A stretch of DNA of 64,000 nt from Sanguinoderma infundibulare (taxonomy: Eukaryota > Basidiomycota > Agaricomycetes > Polyporales > Polyporaceae), in the NCBI GenBank assembly GCA_032821775.1, contig JAVLRN010000012.1, forward strand, positions 2,108,001-2,172,000, in the 5' to 3' direction. Position numbers and translations under genes: made by a program. The notes under the pieces are model-generated. The model was not told the DNA's origin and did no database searches. It saw nothing but the letters and a program-made list of their open reading frames with translations. Positions 61,301-64,000 of the stretch are shown in pieces. Numbering within the stretch: position 1 is the first letter of the stretch; every line of letters begins with the position of its first letter.

Positions 61301-61539
61301 AGGCTAGGGTCATGGGCAAGAAGCGCCAGAAGATGTTCGACGCGTCGCACCTGCCGCCGTCCCCGACGGCGCCTTCAGGTTTCCCTGGCGCGACCTTGAC
61401 GAACGCTGCCCCGAGGCCCCGGCCGCCCCGGCAGGCTGTCTCACCCACGATGCACAACCACGGGACGATCGTCCTGCAGACAAATTTCATCGAGGACGAG
61501 GAGAGTCGGCGATTGAGCGAGATGGCGTTCCTCACATGA
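58316..61539 (+). CDS. Unknown 855-residue Ser/Pro-rich protein
   Basis: Not recognised as a known family. Exons are 58316-58518, 58809-58919, 59066-59164, 59297-61106 and 61195-61539; the first three introns are all phase 2 and the last is phase 0, with the frame intact throughout. The N-terminus is basic (MPKPFGRHFSVGRNKASPAR). The body is very rich in Ser, Pro, Thr and Arg, with acidic patches, and is probably disordered. It contains short motifs such as PLPPLPVD (SH3-ligand-like), FRRITSKFRSS and IPRSRRGTGPALLIDG. The C-terminus is the most ordered-looking part: ARVMGKKRQKMFDASHLPPS, then GTIVLQTNFIEDEESRRLSE and MAFLT. Many Ser-Pro sites suggest phosphoregulation. There is no membrane helix or signal peptide. 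An alternative start at 59352 (CACCATGG) would give a shorter 699-residue form. Confidence 0.72.
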
Positions 61540-63374
61540 AGTCGCAATCTTCGAAAAGGAGCCGGGCCCTCGGGCCCTGTTCCTAGCCCTGCATGTTTCG
61601 TCCCTCTCTCTACTCTCGTTCCTCGCTCTCCTTGCTCTCCGTGCACCGTCCACCTCACGCATCCCACCAACACACGATCACAACGCATACCGCATATGGC
61701 ATCCATTGGCTCTCTCGCATTGTGCTCCTTTCTTGTGATTGACATTTACGCTCATCTTCACGCTCATTTAGACTTGCTTTCCCAATTGGCGCTGCCGCCG
61801 CCCACGTCCCTCTGCCCTGCCCTCGCGCCGCTTCCCATCCCTTGTTCCCTGTCCCCAGCGGCATCTCCCGCTCGCTCGCACACGGACTGTTGTCCCTGAG
61901 CTCTGCTTTCTGCGCAAGGCATTCCTTTGGGCAGTCCGGTGATATACGATACGCGTCCTGTATAGTGCCTCCTCGTACTTGCTCGTTATGTATTGCTCTC
62001 GCTTCTGACCGCGCCCCACGCTCCTTACCATACCTCAGCCTGCTTCGTGCTACGCTTGGCTCCGTAGTAATCCGCGCTAGTGTCCGCGGCGTGTATCATA
62101 TGAACCCACAAGTACCATACCCTTGCGGCTGGCGTCGCAGACACCGAATACCAATCTCGCTCCTCCCTTTGCATGCTGCTTAAGCCAATGCTGTGTGTGC
62201 CAGTGACCGACTCATCATCGGCCAAAGCGGGTTCGCTGGTGGTCTACTACGTATAACAGACGTAACTGTTGTCGGCGGCAGTTGAGTATACTTTGATGAA
62301 CGGGTCGGGGTTCGCCCGCAGCGGGCAACACAGCGAACGCTCATTGCCGGGGTGCAGCAAAGGTTCAAACGTCCACGTTTATTAGCATAGAAGCTCTAGC
62401 CTTCGGACACCTTCTTTCGAGAGCAAAGGAAGCAAGAAGGCGGCGGCGGCGCGCGGGACCCTTGCAACAAGCTCGGGCTTGCCTCCCATGCCTGCCAGAT
62501 AGCCTGGACCTTCCTTGACGTGGTCCCCGAACCAACCTACTTCGACCCGGGGGAGGGGGTTCCGGGCGAGGACGTCGACGTCATTTTCAACCTTTGGCGA
62601 AGCTGTGTATGGAAGGCATCGAATGAGTAGCGGCATGGAACGGGCATGCTTCTCGTGCGCCGACTCTCGAGGAGCACGCGAGTGCGCCGCCGACTCTGAA
62701 TATTAATCGCCGCCGAATCCGAGAGCTCGAGGGAGAGAACTTGCGATTGCTGCTTCGTGATTACAAGCAACAACTTGTCCACAAGCGGCGGAGGCGCCTC
62801 GAACAGGTTAACGTTTCGTCCATGCATGCATTGGCAAGCAGCAGGGGACCTTGAAACTTGCCGACGTCAGCGCCGCCATTCGCGCAGTCCAGCCTCCTGA
62901 GAAGCTATAGCAACAAGCCACTCGAAACGAAACGACCCCCGATCGATTCCGACGTCAGAACGTCGATCGCCCCCGTCTTCTACTTCTGGATTTGCCCCAG
63001 TCAGTCGGTGGCTTCCTCAGACGAATACTACCCAACGATTACCACCGACTTGCTACAGAGCGCCGAGCACTTAGCACTTGCTGTAGCACATCGGCGTGTC
63101 AGCCATCGTGCGTATGACGTCCCCAGCTATGTCACTACTTACGAGAGCGACGGGACCGCAGCGGGAGCGGGCGCGGGCGCGGGTGCGGTCTAGTCGGAGG
63201 CGTGAGTGCCCCGCGGGCCATGCTACACACGCGGTGCCGTTTCCGAGGTGCTGGCAGGGGTAACTTCCAAGTGCGAAGTCTATGTACTGCGCTTAAGCAA
63301 GTACTCACGACGGGCGGGGGAATAAATACCAAAGGGCAGCGACGTCTCTATACACAAAACTCTGCTAAATATTA
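61540..63374. other. Intergenic with ambiguous coding-like pieces
   Basis: Contains the 3' flank of the preceding gene. Between 62398 and 62629 both strands are open for about 77 codons, and 62697-62810 holds a coiled-coil-like plus-strand stretch (RRRIRELEGENLRLLLRDY). Neither joins into a complete gene that I can support. Confidence 0.45.
62398..62629 (+). other. Coding-like stretch, strand uncertain
   Basis: The plus strand reads DPCNKLGLASHACQIAWTFL, then VVPEPTYFDPGEGVPGEDVD and VIFNLWRSCVWKASNE before a stop, without an internal ATG, so it would have to be a terminal exon. The minus strand is equally open from an ATG at 62636 to a stop at 62382. I cannot decide which, if either, is real. 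Confidence 0.22.
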
Positions 63375-63449
63375 ATGCCACCCGCGAAGCAATCGAGAAA
63401 GGATGCAGAGAACCTCCAGAAGAATCAGAAGAAGAAGAAGAAGCTTGGT
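63375..63449 (+). CDS. Possible first exon of a gene leaving the window
   Basis: ATG followed by 25 codons reading MPPAKQSRKDAENLQKNQKK and KKKLG, ending exactly at a perfect GTAAGT donor (63450-63455) in phase 0. A lysine-rich start with a consensus donor suggests a real first exon of a basic, perhaps nuclear or ribosome-associated, protein. No clear second exon was found before 64000, so the gene may continue outside or the exon may be spurious. Confidence 0.28.
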
Positions 63450-64000
63450 GTAAGTAGAAGGAGTGCGAACGTCAAGGGCCGTCGGCAGGAGCGTGGAAGC
63501 GGGGCTTGCACATAACGGGAGGGTGTGTGTGTGCGGGAAAAGGTCCTTGGCGACGTTAAGTTACGGCAAGCTAGTACTCGTATGGTATGGTATGCGGTGC
63601 GGACGGCGAAGGGTGCAAAGTGCGCAAGACGTGGGATGGAAAGTCCAATGCAGGCGTCGGATGCGATGGTATAAAGGAGGGGACGTGCCGCCGTATGGAC
63701 ACAGGGCGATGGTATGCTATGCGGTATACGTTCGGAACATGCGAACAGGCGATACGAGGACAACTCGCGACGGTAAGTACGATATGATACACATCACGGA
63801 GACACCAGGGCGGGGATAAGTAGCGAGCGTGGGACGGTTGGAGCTGCATCCTGATGCGATGAGTTTTGGAGGAAGGGAGGCTGCGAGTTGCTGTGCCTGC
63901 TGCGTGCGGACCTGAATTAGAAGAGCTTGGGATGGTCAGCGGGCGTCGTCGGCCACGAGCGTCGGGTGCCCAGGCCGCAGCCGCAGTCTGGACCTTGGAG

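Noticed and set aside
1..64000. CRISPR arrays, defence islands, biosynthetic cluster or intact transposon
   Set aside because: No regularly spaced repeats, no synthetase or tailoring cluster, and no transposase or reverse-transcriptase motifs seen. The gene content is eukaryotic housekeeping.

Overview
The window is nuclear DNA from a filamentous basidiomycete, most likely an Agaricomycete. The signs are GC-rich coding sequence, many 50-100 nt introns with GTRNGY donors and YAG acceptors, a Zn2Cys6 regulator, and a fatty acid synthase that joins the beta and alpha subunits in one chain. There is no operon logic; genes lie on both strands with variable spacing. I rebuilt eleven genes exon by exon and checked that reading phase closes across every junction.

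Layout. 1-4.9 kb: no supported gene. 4.9-7.5 kb (-): Zn2Cys6 transcription factor. 9.4-11.3 kb (-): tandem PH-domain protein. 11.3-16.3 kb: gene-poor, ending in a coding-like fragment with a frameshift. 16.7-17.3 kb (+): acyl-CoA-binding protein. 17.3-20 kb: gene-poor. 20.0-23.5 kb (-): secreted-kelch, single-TM receptor-like protein. 24.3-25.7 kb (-): class B DnaJ (Sis1 type), divergent from 26.1-27.1 kb (+), a VTC1-like DUF202 protein. 27-32.8 kb: gene-poor. 32.8-33.4 kb (-): small NTF2-like protein. 35.6-38.2 kb (-): DBP5 helicase, divergent from 38.5-39.5 kb (+), a POF1/NMNAT-like nucleotidyltransferase. 39.6-52.8 kb (-): single-chain fatty acid synthase, 21 exons and 3923 residues. 53.9-55.7 kb (-): RUS/DUF647 protein with a likely mitochondrial presequence. 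58.3-61.5 kb (+): 855-residue disordered protein of unknown function. 61.5-64 kb: fragments and a possible first exon.

Functional links. FAS makes long-chain acyl-CoA and the acyl-CoA-binding protein carries it, but they are 22 kb apart and any coupling is metabolic. The two head-to-head pairs (DnaJ/VTC1-like and DBP5/POF1-like) each share about 360 bp and may be co-regulated. Most genes are housekeeping.

I found no defence island, CRISPR array, tRNA, rRNA, biosynthetic cluster or intact transposon. The most notable observations are the fused FAS with its intron-split ketosynthase cysteine codon, a 10-nt microexon in the VTC1-like gene, the kelch receptor-like protein, the uncharacterised 855-residue protein, and the frameshifted fragment before the acyl-CoA-binding gene.
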